From Actinomadura kijaniata NBRC 14229 (GTDB lineage Bacteria > Actinomycetota > Actinomycetes > Streptosporangiales > Streptosporangiaceae), in NCBI RefSeq assembly GCF_001552175.1, contig NZ_BCQR01000137.1:1-34084 (forward strand): a DNA stretch of 34,084 bases, read 5' to 3'. Positions within the stretch are counted from its first letter, which is position 1. Each line of letters starts with the position of its first letter. The notes under the pieces were generated by a model. The model searched no databases. It saw only the letters and a list, made by a program, of their open reading frames with translations, and was not told the origin of the DNA. Shown here one piece after another: positions 1 through 8,710 of the stretch. The translations under genes were made by a program, and so were the position numbers.

Positions 1-446
1 GGGACCTTCAGCAACGTGGTCAGGAAGGCGTGGCGGCGGGACTGTTCCAGGATGCCCTTGCGGGCGTCGACCAGGATGATGGCCAGGTCGGCGGTGGAGG
101 CGCCGGTGACCATGTTGCGGGTGTACTGGATGTGGCCGGGGGTGTCGGCGATGATGAACTTGCGCCGCGGGGTGGCGAAGTAGCGGTAGGCCACATCGAT
201 GGTGATGCCCTGCTCGCGCTCGGCCCGCAGACCGTCGGTCAGCAGCGCCAGGTTGGTGTACTCCTCGCCCCGATCAGCGCTGGTGCGCTCCACCGACTCC
301 AGCTGATCCTCAAAGATCGACTTGGAGTCGAACAGCAGCCGCCCGATCAGGGTGGACTTGCCGTCATCCACCGAACCGGCGGTGGCGAACCGCAGGATGT
401 CCATGCTCTTGCCCGTGCCCGTGATACCGGGGGTGGTCGAGGCCAT
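1..446 (-). CDS. cysN: Sulfate adenylyltransferase subunit 1 (CysN), 5' part only
   Basis: This is the GTPase subunit of ATP sulfurylase. With CysD it makes adenosine 5'-phosphosulfate from ATP and sulfate, using GTP hydrolysis to drive the reaction. Only the first 148 residues are in the window; the gene runs off the left edge. The P-loop reads GSVDDGKST (residues 24-32), switch II reads DTPGH (101-105), and the EREQGITIDVAYRYF stretch (76-90) is typical of EF-Tu-like CysN proteins. The ATG shares one base with the cysD stop (TAATG), so translation is probably coupled. An N-terminal start of a CysNC fusion cannot be excluded, because the C-terminus, where an APS kinase domain would sit, is not visible. 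Confidence 0.95.
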   Translation of the reverse strand, partial: MASTTPGITGTGKSMDILRFATAGSVDDGKSTLIGRLLFDSKSIFEDQLESVERTSADRGEEYTNLALLTDGLRAEREQGITIDVAYRYFATPRRKFIIADTPGHIQYTRNMVTGASTADLAIILVDARKGILEQSRRHAFLTTLLKV

Positions 447-1363
447 TAGAAGTAGCCCTCCTTCTTGCGGTCCTCCATGGCGGCCTCGCTGGCCCGGTCA
501 TCGGCCCGGGTCTGCCCACGCTCGGTCACCCGGGTGGCCGCGATCTCCTCGATCACCTCATCCAACGTCACCGCCGTCGACTTCACCGCCCCCGTGCACG
601 AGGCGTCCCCGACGGTGCGATACCGGACGCTGGCCGCAAACTCCGGCTCATCCTCCCCCCGGTTGGCAAACCCGGTCTGGGCGTCCAGCAGCATCCCATC
701 GCGCTCGAACACCCGCCGGGTGTGGGCGAAGTAGATCGAGGGCAGCTCCAGCCGCTCCCGGCGGATGTAGTCCCAGATATCCAGCTCGGTCCAGTTCGAC
801 AGCGGGAACACCCGCACATGCTCGCCCTGGCGGATCCGGGTGTTGTACAGATTCCACAGCTCGGGGCGCTGGTTCTTGGGATCCCACTGCCCGAACTCAT
901 CACGGAAGGACACCACCCGCTCCTTGGCGCGGGCCTTCTCCTCATCACGCCGCGCCCCACCAAAGGCCGCATCAAAACGGTGCTGTTCGATGGCGTCCAG
1001 CAGGGTGGTGGTCTGCAGGCGATTGCGCGAGGCGCGCCGCCCGCTCTCCTCCACCACCCGCCCGGCGTCGATGGAGGCCTGCACCGAGGCCACCACCAAC
1101 CGCACCCCGGCCTCGGCCACCCGCCGATCCCGGTACTCGATCACCTCGGGGAAGTTGTGCCCGGTGTCCACATGCATCACCGGAAACGGGACCGGGGCGG
1201 GCCAGAACGCTTTCTTGGCCAGGTGCAGCATCACGATGCTGTCCTTGCCACCGGAGAACAGCAGGACCGGGCGTTCGAACTCGGCCGCCACCTCACGGAT
1301 GATGTGGATCGACTCGGCTTCCAGCACGTCCAACTGGGAAAGTAGATAGTCGCAGCGCTGCAT
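446..1363 (-). CDS. cysD: Sulfate adenylyltransferase subunit 2 (CysD)
   Basis: Catalytic adenylyl-transferring subunit of ATP sulfurylase, partner of CysN in assimilatory sulfate activation. The PP-loop motif SGGKDS is at residues 37-42, followed by HVDTGHNFPEVIEYRD. The GAFGGARRDEE-like and WNLYNTRI stretches of the family are also present. The length of 305 aa is normal for CysD. The ATG at 1363 was chosen because GGAGAG lies about ten bases upstream and the protein then begins MQRCDYLLSQL as in homologues. An in-frame GTG at 1381 would add six residues but lacks a good ribosome site. The stop overlaps the cysN start by one base. cysQ lies upstream in the same direction, 112 bp away. Confidence 0.95.
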   Translation of the reverse strand: MQRCDYLLSQLDVLEAESIHIIREVAAEFERPVLLFSGGKDSIVMLHLAKKAFWPAPVPFPVMHVDTGHNFPEVIEYRDRRVAEAGVRLVVASVQASIDAGRVVEESGRRASRNRLQTTTLLDAIEQHRFDAAFGGARRDEEKARAKERVVSFRDEFGQWDPKNQRPELWNLYNTRIRQGEHVRVFPLSNWTELDIWDYIRRERLELPSIYFAHTRRVFERDGMLLDAQTGFANRGEDEPEFAASVRYRTVGDASCTGAVKSTAVTLDEVIEEIAATRVTERGQTRADDRASEAAMEDRKKEGYF

Positions 1364-1475
1364 GGTCTGGGCTCTCTCCACGCTGTAGGGCGGTCACCGG
1401 CCGGAGCGGGCTCTCGTCGTCGGGCACGGACCCGTTCCCCGCCGGTCTGGGGCGTCGGTCTGGCGGCGGCTGCCG

Positions 1476-2378
1476 CTAGGGACAGCTCGGCAGAGCGTCG
1501 CTCACGTCCCGGATGCCGGTCAGCAGCGTCGATGCCGACATGGGGTGGCACACCAGGATATCCGGGAGTCGAGGGTCCTCCCGGTTGTACTCCAGCGGCG
1601 ACCCGTCGATGCGCGAGGCGTGCGCGCCCGCGGCCAGCGCGACGGCCGCCGGGGCCGCCGAGTCCCACTCGTACTGGCCGCCCGCGTGGACGTAGGCGTC
1701 CACCTCGCCGAGCAGCACCGCCGAGATCTTCGCCCCGGCCGAGCCGATGGGCACCAGTTCCACGTCCGTCTCCAGGGCCTCGGCCAGCCGCTGGACGAAT
1801 TCGGGGGGTCGGGTGCGGCTGACGGCGATGCGCAGCTTCCCGGGGTCGGGCGCGGGGGCGGTGAGGACCGACTCGCGGGAGCCGTTCACCGTGACCGCGC
1901 CGCCGAGGGCGTCGGTGCGCAGCGTCAGCCCCTGCGCGGGCAGCGCGACGGCGCCCGCCGTCAGGCGGCCCCTCTCCCACAGCGCGACGTGGACGGCCCA
2001 GTCGCGGCGGCCCTCCTCGGAGAACTCGCGGGTGCCGTCGAGCGGGTCGATGATCCACACGCGGTCGGCGGTGCGGCGGTCGGCGTCGGCGGTGTTGCCG
2101 GTCGGCGCGCCGGCCAGGCCCGCGGCGCGCTTGCCCGCCACCGAGGCGCGGCCCTCCTCCGACAGGATCGCGTCGCCGGGGCGGCGTTCGGCCAGCGCGG
2201 CCATCAGGTGCTCGTGCGACCGCAGGTCACCGGCGTTCTTGAGGGCGCGGCCGTCGGCGAACCCGACCTCGTCGCGCACTTCCAGGAGAAGACGCCCCGC
2301 CTCGGCGGCGAGCGCGCCCGCCAGCGCGTGGTCGTCCACCGGCGCGCGGTCGTCCGCGCGTGCCGTACCGTCCGTCAT
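1476..2378 (-). CDS. cysQ: 3'(2'),5'-bisphosphate nucleotidase of the CysQ / inositol monophosphatase family
   Basis: Probably dephosphorylates PAP (and PAPS), the by-product of sulfate assimilation; the enzyme is Mg-dependent. Family metal ligands are visible: EE at residues 74-75, DPLDGT at 111-116, and WDSAAP at 238-243 with a downstream Gly-rich segment. About 300 aa, a little longer than E. coli CysQ but usual for actinomycetes. Its position directly upstream of cysD supports a PAP/PAPS role over a general inositol phosphatase. The start is uncertain: ATG at 2378 has GGCGGCGGG immediately before it, while an in-frame GTG at 2390 adds MGGG. Confidence 0.88.
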   Translation of the reverse strand: MTDGTARADDRAPVDDHALAGALAAEAGRLLLEVRDEVGFADGRALKNAGDLRSHEHLMAALAERRPGDAILSEEGRASVAGKRAAGLAGAPTGNTADADRRTADRVWIIDPLDGTREFSEEGRRDWAVHVALWERGRLTAGAVALPAQGLTLRTDALGGAVTVNGSRESVLTAPAPDPGKLRIAVSRTRPPEFVQRLAEALETDVELVPIGSAGAKISAVLLGEVDAYVHAGGQYEWDSAAPAAVALAAGAHASRIDGSPLEYNREDPRLPDILVCHPMSASTLLTGIRDVSDALPSCP

Positions 2379-2486
2379 CCCGCCGCCCACATTCCCGACT
2401 CAGCCGATCTGTTGGGTATACGTTCTCATGACCCGGACCTCGTGCGACCGGGCGGGGTGCCCGATGCGGCGGACCCGCGGCGGACC

Positions 2487-3980
2487 CTAGTAGGCGCCCG
2501 AGCCCCGGAACACCGCCGACCAGGTCTTCCACATGATCTGCAGGTCCAGCGCCAGCGACCAGTTGTCAACGTAACGCAGGTCGAGCCGGACCGATTCCTC
2601 CCAGGTCAGGTCGGAACGCCCGCTGACCTGCCACAGTCCGGTCAACCCCGGCTTGACCACCAGCCGCCGGTACACGTCACCACCGTACTGCGCGACCTCC
2701 TCCGGGAGCGGCGGACGCGGCCCGACGAGCGACATGTCGCCGCGCAGCACGTTGATCAACTGGGGTAGCTCGTCCAGCGAGTAGCGGCGCAGCCAGCGGC
2801 CGACCCGGGTGACCCGCGGATCGTGACGGATCTTGAACAGCACGCCGTCGTTCTCGTTGAGCTCCATCAGCTCGATCTTGCGGTGCTCGGCGTCCACCAC
2901 CATCGTGCGGAACTTGTACACGGTGAACTCGCGGCCGTCGCGGCCCACCCGGACCTGCCGGAACAGCACCGGTCCGCCGCCCATCCGGATCAGCGCGGCG
3001 ATCACCAGCAGCAGCGGGCTGAGCATCAGCAGCCCGACCGTCGAGCCGACCCGGTCCACCAGGCCCTTGAGCAGCTTGCGGGGCCCGTCCAGCTCGGGGT
3101 GCTCCACGTGCAGCAGCGGCAGCCCCGACACCGGGCGGATCGAGATGCGCGGCCCGGCCACGTCCATCAGCGCGGGCGCCACGACCAGCTCGACGTCGTC
3201 GTGCTCGATCTGCCAGGCCAGGCGGCGCAGCGCCATCCCGTCCATCTCCGGACAGGCCAGCACCGCCACCGAGTCGGCCCGCACCCGGCCGATCGCGGCG
3301 GCGGCCTGCCCGAAGTCGCCCAGCACCGGAACGCCCTCGACCTCGTCGACCTTGTCCTCGCCGCTGGTCAGCGCGGGCGGCAGGCACACGCCGACGATGT
3401 TCATGCCGTGGTAGCGCTTGCTGCGCAGCAGCCGGATCAGGTCGGCGACCGAGGCACGGTGCCCGACCGCGACCACCCGGCGCATGCACTCGCCGCTCCA
3501 GCGCCGCCGGTGCAGCCGCTTGCGCAGCCGGTACCGCGCCAGCACCGCCAGGAACGTGCCCAGTGGCAGCGCCATCACCACGTACCCGCGGGCCACCTCG
3601 GTCTTGGTGGCGTAGGCGACGATCGCGACGGTGGCGGTGAAGGTGAACCCGGCGTTCAGGACGCGCCGGAACTCCTCGTACCCCACCCCGATGTGCCGGG
3701 GTTGGTAGGCGCGGCACACCAGGAGGAACAGCAGCCACAGGAGCGGCAGCGCCAGCGTGAAGGCGACGTAGGGGAAGGTGGGGTCACCGGGAACCCCGGG
3801 AAAACGCAACACGAACGCGATGAGCCCGGCGACCGCCATGCTGGCGCAGTCCAGCAGCATCGCGTCGCGCCGGTAGGCCGCGACCCAGCTTCGGCTCCCG
3901 GGGCGTGCCCGATCGCCCTCCGACGCCTCGGTCGGCCGGACACCGTCAACGACCGTCATCCTCGCCGCCACCCCCAACAC
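2487..3980 (-). CDS. Exopolysaccharide polyprenyl glycosylphosphotransferase (WbaP/CpsE type)
   Basis: Transfers a sugar-1-phosphate from a nucleotide sugar to undecaprenyl phosphate, the first membrane step in exopolysaccharide or capsule repeat-unit synthesis. The N-terminal half has several hydrophobic segments (about residues 45-160), then a nucleotide-binding-like CoA-binding/Rossmann region. The C-terminal bacterial sugar transferase domain has FTVYKFRTM, SLDELPQLINVL, GDMSLVGPRPPLPEE (about residue 415) and KPGLTGLWQVSGR. The full length is 497 aa from a GTG at 3980, with GGGG five to nine bases upstream. ATG at 3959 gives 490 aa and is equally possible. No other capsule genes adjoin it; its closest neighbour is cysQ, 97-108 bp downstream. 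The sugar donor (glucose or galactose) cannot be read from sequence. Confidence 0.92.
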   Translation of the reverse strand: MLGVAARMTVVDGVRPTEASEGDRARPGSRSWVAAYRRDAMLLDCASMAVAGLIAFVLRFPGVPGDPTFPYVAFTLALPLLWLLFLLVCRAYQPRHIGVGYEEFRRVLNAGFTFTATVAIVAYATKTEVARGYVVMALPLGTFLAVLARYRLRKRLHRRRWSGECMRRVVAVGHRASVADLIRLLRSKRYHGMNIVGVCLPPALTSGEDKVDEVEGVPVLGDFGQAAAAIGRVRADSVAVLACPEMDGMALRRLAWQIEHDDVELVVAPALMDVAGPRISIRPVSGLPLLHVEHPELDGPRKLLKGLVDRVGSTVGLLMLSPLLLVIAALIRMGGGPVLFRQVRVGRDGREFTVYKFRTMVVDAEHRKIELMELNENDGVLFKIRHDPRVTRVGRWLRRYSLDELPQLINVLRGDMSLVGPRPPLPEEVAQYGGDVYRRLVVKPGLTGLWQVSGRSDLTWEESVRLDLRYVDNWSLALDLQIMWKTWSAVFRGSGAY

Positions 3981-4175
3981 GAGAACCCCGCAACAAAACG
4001 TTTCAATTCACCACGAGGACGGCCGAGGGACACCTGGGGTTCACACGGCCCTTGAATCCCGTTTGTGACGCATCTTACGGATTCATGGCCACAGTAGTGA
4101 CGAGTAGCCTCACATGCGGCGGAAGGGGTGACACCCGGGCCGCCGGAAAGTGGCCGGAACCGGTAACACCCAAGA
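3981..4175. other. Intergenic region upstream of the glycosylphosphotransferase
   Basis: This 195-bp gap is less GC-rich than the genes around it, especially near 3990-4020 and 4050-4110. It should hold the promoter of the minus-strand sugar transferase and the 3' end of the pth transcript. I see no coding sequence, tRNA or convincing hairpin in it. Confidence 0.5.
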
Positions 4176-4751
4176 TCAGGAGGCGTGGAAGGCGTTCTGC
4201 GCGGCGGCCAGCCCGTCGGCGATGACGGCCTCCACGGCGTCGGCGGAGCGCTCGACGTTCAGCTCCAGATCCCGGCGTTCCGTCGACGAGAAGTCCTTCA
4301 GCACGAACGCCGCCGCGTCCATCCGCCCCGGCGGACGCCCCACGCCGAACCGGACGCGCAGATACTCCTTGTCCCCCAGGGACCTGGTGACGGAACGCAG
4401 CCCGTTGTGGCCGTTGTCGCCGCCGCCCTGCTTGAGGCGCACCGCCCCGTAGGGGATGTCGAGCTCGTCATGGACGACGATCGTCCGCTCGACGGGCACC
4501 TTGTAGAAGTCGCGCAGCGCCTTCACCGGGCCACCGGACTCGTTCATGTAGCCGCGCGGCTTGGCCAGCACCACCCGCGCCCCGGCCAGCCGTCCTTCCA
4601 CGACGTCCGCGCGCGCCTTGTGGCTCCTGAACCTCCCGCCGGCCCGCGCCGCCAGGTTGTCCAGCACCATGAACCCGGCGTTGTGCCGGTTGCCCGCGTA
4701 CGCCGGTCCGGGGTTGCCGAGACCGACCACCAGCCACAGATCACCGCTCAC
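4176..4751 (-). CDS. pth: Peptidyl-tRNA hydrolase
   Basis: Cleaves the ester bond of peptidyl-tRNAs released from stalled ribosomes, recycling tRNA in the cytoplasm. From GTG at 4751 the protein has 191 aa, the usual length. The signature GLGNPGPAYAGNRHNAGF includes Asn13 and catalytic His23. KPRGYMNESG carries Asn70, VVHDELDIPYG carries Asp95, and GGGDNGHNGLRS carries the tRNA-contacting Asn residues. The GTG was chosen because GGGAGG lies about eight bases upstream; longer in-frame starts add a low-complexity Pro/Arg stretch. It follows rplY at 82 bp, with a strong hairpin between them. The same pair occurs in mycobacteria. Confidence 0.96.
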   Translation of the reverse strand: MSGDLWLVVGLGNPGPAYAGNRHNAGFMVLDNLAARAGGRFRSHKARADVVEGRLAGARVVLAKPRGYMNESGGPVKALRDFYKVPVERTIVVHDELDIPYGAVRLKQGGGDNGHNGLRSVTRSLGDKEYLRVRFGVGRPPGRMDAAAFVLKDFSSTERRDLELNVERSADAVEAVIADGLAAAQNAFHAS

Positions 4752-4773
4752 CAGGAAACCCTCCCACACACCG

Positions 4774-4810
4774 ACGGCCCCCACCGGTGTCGGACACCGG
4801 CGGGGGCCGT
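4774..4810 (-). terminator. GC-rich hairpin between rplY and pth
   Basis: The arms ACGGCCCCC-A-CCGGTG and CACCGG-C-GGGGGCCGT form a stem of about 15 pairs with one mismatch and a short loop. It lies just after the rplY stop and just before the pth ribosome site, both read on the minus strand. There is no U tract, as is common in actinomycetes. It could be a terminator or a partial attenuator that lowers pth expression relative to rplY. Confidence 0.6.
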
Positions 4811-4833
4811 GGAACGTCGGTACGGCCCGCTCG

Positions 4834-5442
4834 TTACTCGGCGGACTCGCCCTCGGCGGCCGGCGCCTCGGCGGTCTCGCCCTCACCGGTCTCACCGGCC
4901 GACGCGGTGGCGTCGGTGATCTGCACGATCATCGTGTCGGCGTCGGTGACCAGGGTCACGCCGGAGGGCAGCTTCACGTCGGCGGCGGTGATCTGCGCAC
5001 CGACCTCCAGGCCGGTCACGTCGACCTCGACGGACTCGGGGATGTGGGTGGCCTCGGCCTCGACGGAGATCTGCACGGTCTCCTGCTGCACGACACCGCC
5101 CGAGACGACGTCACCGACGGCGTTCACCGCGATGTCGACGTTGACCTTCTCGCCGCGCTTCACCAGCAGCAGGTCGACGTGCTCCAGGAAGCCCTTGATC
5201 GGGTCGCGCTGGACGTCCTTGGGCAGGGCCAGCTCGGTGCCGGAACCCAGACCCTCGATGGTCAGCAGCACGTTCGGGGTCTTCAGCGCGAGCATCAGCT
5301 CGTGGCCCGGAAGGGAGATGTGCTGCGGGTCGGTGCCGTGCCCGTAGAGGACGGCGGGCACCTTGCCGGCCCGGCGGGTGCGCCGCGCGGCACCCTTACC
5401 GAACTCGGTGCGCGGCTCGGCGGCAATGCGTACCTCGGACAC
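4834..5442 (-). CDS. rplY: 50S ribosomal protein L25, long CTC form
   Basis: 5S rRNA-binding ribosomal protein of the TL5/CTC type. The N-terminal L25 domain begins SEVRIAAEPRTEFGKGAARR and contains the PAVLYGHG loop. It is followed by the beta-rich TL5 C-terminal domain (HIPESVEVDVTGLEVGAQI). An acidic, Ala/Glu-rich tail ends in EGESAE. The protein has 202 aa from GTG at 5442, which is preceded by GAGGAG at eight bases. The longer ORF start (MDRNKRG) has no such site. It sits between prs upstream and pth downstream, the order also seen in mycobacteria. Confidence 0.95.
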   Translation of the reverse strand: MSEVRIAAEPRTEFGKGAARRTRRAGKVPAVLYGHGTDPQHISLPGHELMLALKTPNVLLTIEGLGSGTELALPKDVQRDPIKGFLEHVDLLLVKRGEKVNVDIAVNAVGDVVSGGVVQQETVQISVEAEATHIPESVEVDVTGLEVGAQITAADVKLPSGVTLVTDADTMIVQITDATASAGETGEGETAEAPAAEGESAE

Positions 5443-5706
5443 GGCGAAAACTCCTCGTTTGTTGCGATCCACGGCCGTCCGGCGTTGGACGTCCGTTACG
5501 GACAGAGCGAATCAGGCGTTGCTCGATGCGTCAGGCGCCTCGAAGATTCTTTGCGTTCCCCGGGGAGTGCGAGACCCGTAATGGGACCGCCCTCAACGAC
5601 CCAAGGCATACGCGGGTCCAAGAAGTCTAGCCGATCGCGAGAACCCGCAACGCCACTCGGACCGCTCTCCCCCACAGCATAGGCGCCCCCGCGAGGCCCC
5701 GGACAC
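5443..5706. other. Intergenic / leader region between prs and rplY
   Basis: The whole prs-rplY gap is 324 bp, including the prs terminator. This part should hold the rplY promoter and 5' leader. A small hairpin GTCCG-TTA-CGGAC is at 5497-5509. No coding sequence or RNA gene was recognised. Confidence 0.4.
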
Positions 5707-5750
5707 GCGGCGGGCCCCGGACCGCCGCAAGGTGGTCCGGGGCCCGCCGC
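5707..5750 (-). terminator. Terminator after prs
   Basis: A perfect 17-bp inverted repeat (GCGGCGGGCCCCGGACC, 5707-5723, and its complement, 5734-5750) with a 10-base loop. It lies 15 bases after the prs stop. It has no long U tract but is very stable. Confidence 0.75.
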
Positions 5751-5766
5751 GCCGACGGAGATCAGG

Positions 5767-6747
5767 TCAGCTGTGACCGCCGAACAGGCTCGTCACCGAG
5801 CCGTCCGAGAAGACCTCGTTGATCGCGCGGGCGACCAGCGGGGCGATCGACAGGACCGTCAGCTTGTCGAACTGCTTCTCCTCCGGGATCGGGAGGGTGT
5901 TGGTCAGCACGACCTCGGAGATACGGGAGTTCTTCAACCGGTCCACCGCCGGACCGGACAGCACCCCGTGGGTGGCGGCGACGACGACCTTGGACGCGCC
6001 GTTGTCGAACAGCGCGTCGGCCGCCTTCACGATCGTGCCACCGGTGTCGATCATGTCGTCGACGATCACACAGGTACGGTCCTTGACCTCGCCGACGACG
6101 TCGAAGACCTTGACCTCGTTGGCGACGTCGGGATCGCGCTTCTTGTGGATGATCGCCATCGGCACGCCGCCCAGCCGGTCCGACCACCGCTCGGTGACCC
6201 GCACCCGGCCCGCGTCCGGCGCGACGACCGTCACCTGCGACAGGTCCAGCCGGGACTCGAAGTGGTCCGCCAGCAGGTCCAGCGCGAACAGGTGGTCCAC
6301 CGGCCCGTCGAAGAAACCCTGGATCTGCGCGGTGTGCAGGTCGACCGTGATGAGACGGTCGGCGCCGGCGGTCTTGAACAGATCCGCCATCAGACGCGCC
6401 GAGATCGGCTCGCGGCCGCGGTGCTTCTTGTCCTGGCGGGCATAGCCGAAGAACGGGGCCACGACCGTGATCCGCTTGGCGGAGGCGCGCTTGAGCGCGT
6501 CCACCATGATCAACTGCTCCATGATCCACTGATTGATGGGAGCGGTGTGACTCTGGATCACGAAGGCGTCGGAGCCGCGCACCGACTCCAGGAAGCGGAC
6601 GAACGTCTCACCATTCGCGAAGTCGTACGCCGAGGTCGGCGTGAGCTCGACGTGGAGGTTGTCGGCTACTTCCTTGGCCAGGTCCGGGTGGGCTCGGCCA
6701 CTGAAGAGCATCAGCTTCTTCTGGCCGCTCGCCTTGATCCCACTCAC
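5767..6747 (-). CDS. prs: Ribose-phosphate pyrophosphokinase (PRPP synthetase)
   Basis: Makes PRPP from ribose-5-phosphate and ATP for nucleotide, His, Trp and NAD synthesis. In actinomycetes PRPP also feeds decaprenylphosphoryl-arabinose. The 326-aa protein carries the catalytic flexible-loop region FFGYARQDKKHRGREPISA, the ATP-binding DFANGETFVRF, and the PRPP-binding loop VIVDDMIDTGGTI. GTG at 6747 was chosen because GGGGAG lies about nine bases upstream and SGIKASGQKKLMLFSG then starts the domain. glmU lies 95 bp upstream in the same direction, so the two may be co-transcribed. Confidence 0.96.
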   Translation of the reverse strand: MSGIKASGQKKLMLFSGRAHPDLAKEVADNLHVELTPTSAYDFANGETFVRFLESVRGSDAFVIQSHTAPINQWIMEQLIMVDALKRASAKRITVVAPFFGYARQDKKHRGREPISARLMADLFKTAGADRLITVDLHTAQIQGFFDGPVDHLFALDLLADHFESRLDLSQVTVVAPDAGRVRVTERWSDRLGGVPMAIIHKKRDPDVANEVKVFDVVGEVKDRTCVIVDDMIDTGGTIVKAADALFDNGASKVVVAATHGVLSGPAVDRLKNSRISEVVLTNTLPIPEEKQFDKLTVLSIAPLVARAINEVFSDGSVTSLFGGHS

Positions 6748-6842
6748 CTCTGACAACTCCCCCTCAATGGAACCTTCTCTGCCGTGGGGCGTCGTCCCCC
6801 CACTTCCCGAACCCGGACCTGTCACACCCGGGACACGGGCCG

Positions 6843-8291
6843 CTACCTGTCGTCGCCCGGAGCCTCGCGCTCACGTGCCCGGCGGGCGGCCTCGGCGGTC
6901 GCCGTCCCCGGCAGCCGACGCTCCACCCACCCCTCAATATTGCGCTGCTGACCTCGGGCGACGGCCATCGCCCCCGGCGGAACGTCCCGAACGATCACCG
7001 AACCGGCCGCCGTGTACGCACCATCGCCGATCTCCACCGGCGCCACCAGCATGTTGTCGCTGCCGATCTTCACGTGGTCACCGACCACCGTGCGGTGCTT
7101 GTTCACACCGTCATAGTTCACAAAGACCGTGCCGGCCCCGACATTGCAGCCCACACCGATCTCCGCGTCACCCACATAGGTCAGGTGAGGCACCTTGGAA
7201 CCCTCACCCACCTGCGCGTTCTTGGTCTCCACATACGTGCCGACCTTCGCCTTCCGCGCCAGAACCGTACCCGGCCGCAGATACGCGAACGGCCCCACCG
7301 ACGCCTCGGGCCCCACCTCCGCACCGACACACACGGCATTGACGACCGTCGCGTCCGCACCGACCCTCGTGTCCGTGAGCGTGCAGTTCGGCCCCACCCG
7401 AGCACCCTCACCGAGATGCGTGGCACCGTGCAGCTGGGTGTTCGGATACACGACCGCGTCAGGCTCAGCGGTCACCTGAACATCGATCCAGGTACTCGCC
7501 GGATCCACGACCGTCACCCCGGCCCGCATCAGGCCCTCCAGCACACGATCGTTGAGCTGCCGCCGCGCCTGCGCCAGCTGGACACGATCGTTCACACCCT
7601 GCGTCTCCACCCAGTCGGGAGCCACGAACGCCCCCGCCCGATGCCCATCACCACGCAGGATCGCCACCACATCGGTGAGATACTCCTCACCACCCGCGTT
7701 GTCGGTCCCCACACGCTTCAGAGCCTCACCCAGCAACGCCCCGTCGAACGCGTACATCCCCACGTTGATCTCACGCACGGCCCGCTGCTCGGCGGTCGCG
7801 TCCTTGTGCTCCACGATCGCCGTCACCGCACCATCCGACCCACGCAGAATGCGCCCGTAACCGGTCGCGTCCGGGATCTCCGTGGTGAGGATCGTCACCG
7901 CGTTGCCCTCGGCCTCATGAACCCGGACCATCTCGGCCAGAGTCTCACCACGCAGCAACGGATGATCGCCGTTCGTGACGACCACCGTCCCACTCAACGG
8001 CCCGACCTGCTCCAACGCCGTACGCACCGCATGCCCGGTACCACCCTGGCGCTCCTGCACCACCGGCTCCGCCCCGGGCGCGTGCGCGGCGAGATGTTCG
8101 ATGACCTGCTCCCGCCGATGACCCACGACCACCACCAGGCGCTGCGGATCCAACTCGCCCGCGGCGGCCAGCACATGGCCGAGCATCGAGCGCCCGCACA
8201 GCTCGTGCAGCACCTTGGAGGTACGGGACTTCATCCGGGTGCCCTCGCCGGCGGCGAGGACGATGACGGCAGCCGGGCGGCTAGCGCTCAC
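6843..8291 (-). CDS. glmU: Bifunctional GlmU: GlcN-1-P acetyltransferase / GlcNAc-1-P uridyltransferase
   Basis: Catalyses the last two steps to UDP-GlcNAc, the precursor of peptidoglycan and other envelope glycans. The N-terminal uridyltransferase domain has LAAGEGTRMKS at residues 12-22 and VTNGDHPLL. The C-terminal left-handed beta-helix has hexapeptide repeats (GARVGPNCTL, GPFAYLRPGT) and the acetyltransferase segment VGDAEIGVGCNVGAGTVFVNYDG. The length is 482 aa from GTG at 8291, preceded by GAGGAG at seven bases. The Arg-rich C-terminal tail (about 20 residues) is probably disordered. It sits between tRNA-Gln upstream and prs downstream. Confidence 0.96.
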   Translation of the reverse strand: MSASRPAAVIVLAAGEGTRMKSRTSKVLHELCGRSMLGHVLAAAGELDPQRLVVVVGHRREQVIEHLAAHAPGAEPVVQERQGGTGHAVRTALEQVGPLSGTVVVTNGDHPLLRGETLAEMVRVHEAEGNAVTILTTEIPDATGYGRILRGSDGAVTAIVEHKDATAEQRAVREINVGMYAFDGALLGEALKRVGTDNAGGEEYLTDVVAILRGDGHRAGAFVAPDWVETQGVNDRVQLAQARRQLNDRVLEGLMRAGVTVVDPASTWIDVQVTAEPDAVVYPNTQLHGATHLGEGARVGPNCTLTDTRVGADATVVNAVCVGAEVGPEASVGPFAYLRPGTVLARKAKVGTYVETKNAQVGEGSKVPHLTYVGDAEIGVGCNVGAGTVFVNYDGVNKHRTVVGDHVKIGSDNMLVAPVEIGDGAYTAAGSVIVRDVPPGAMAVARGQQRNIEGWVERRLPGTATAEAARRAREREAPGDDR

Positions 8292-8433
8292 GAAGAGGCT
8301 CCTCGGCATCGCGAACGGAAAAAATCGATCCGGGTGTCCTGAGGGCACGCCAAGGCCCACCTCACCCGACACCCCGAAGGATACCGCCCACCGAAACCCT
8401 GTCACCCCGGCCCCCGGCCTGGGGGAACGCAAA

Positions 8434-8456
8434 GGGGTGGCGCCCGGCGCCACCCC
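8434..8456 (-). terminator. Terminator after tRNA-Gln
   Basis: A perfect 10-bp stem, GGGGTGGCGC and GCGCCACCCC, with a 3-base loop, followed by TTT when read on the minus strand. It lies 32 bases past the tRNA 3' end and before glmU, so it probably ends the tRNA transcript. Confidence 0.8.
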
Positions 8457-8487
8457 AGTCACTACCAAACACCCAGTTTTCGGGCAG

Positions 8488-8559
8488 CTCCGGCGCAAGG
8501 ATTCGAACCCTGACAAGATCCACCAAAAAGACCTGTGCTGCCAATTACACCACGCCGGA
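8488..8559 (-). tRNA. tRNA-Gln, anticodon TTG
   Basis: The cloverleaf was read by eye on the minus strand. The 7-bp acceptor stem is TCCGGCG / CGCCGGA. The D arm contains GTGTAATTGGCAGCAC. The anticodon stem GGTCT / GGATC encloses the loop TTTTGGT, which gives anticodon TTG. The T arm is CAGGG-TTCGAAT-CCTTG, and the discriminator is G. No CCA is encoded. The total length is 72 nt. Gln tRNA next to glmU is also the arrangement in other actinomycetes. Confidence 0.95.
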
Positions 8560-8566
8560 TCAAAAC

Positions 8567-8595
8567 GGACAGGATGTTGATCCCTGCCCCGTCAA
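8567..8595 (-). promoter_or_regulatory. Possible promoter of tRNA-Gln
   Basis: A TTGACG hexamer on the minus strand (8595-8590) is placed so that a -10 element would fall near 8572-8567, just before the mature tRNA 5' end. The -10 itself (CTGTCC) is poor, so only the -35 supports this. Confidence 0.35.
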
Positions 8596-8710
8596 GGATA
8601 GCGAAGGTCAGGCGCGGGACCACATCGGAAATCCGCCCCGCCGGCGGCCCCCTTCCGCTTCCTGCGCCGGGCCGACACGCGGTGCCCTCCATCCACAGCG
8701 TCCGCCAGCG

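Noticed and set aside
446..2390. Possible novel sulfur island
   Set aside because: cysQ-cysD-cysN is an ordinary assimilatory arrangement, all with intact motifs.
4774..4810. Riboswitch in front of pth
   Set aside because: Only one simple hairpin is visible, with no known aptamer features; terminator or attenuator explains it.
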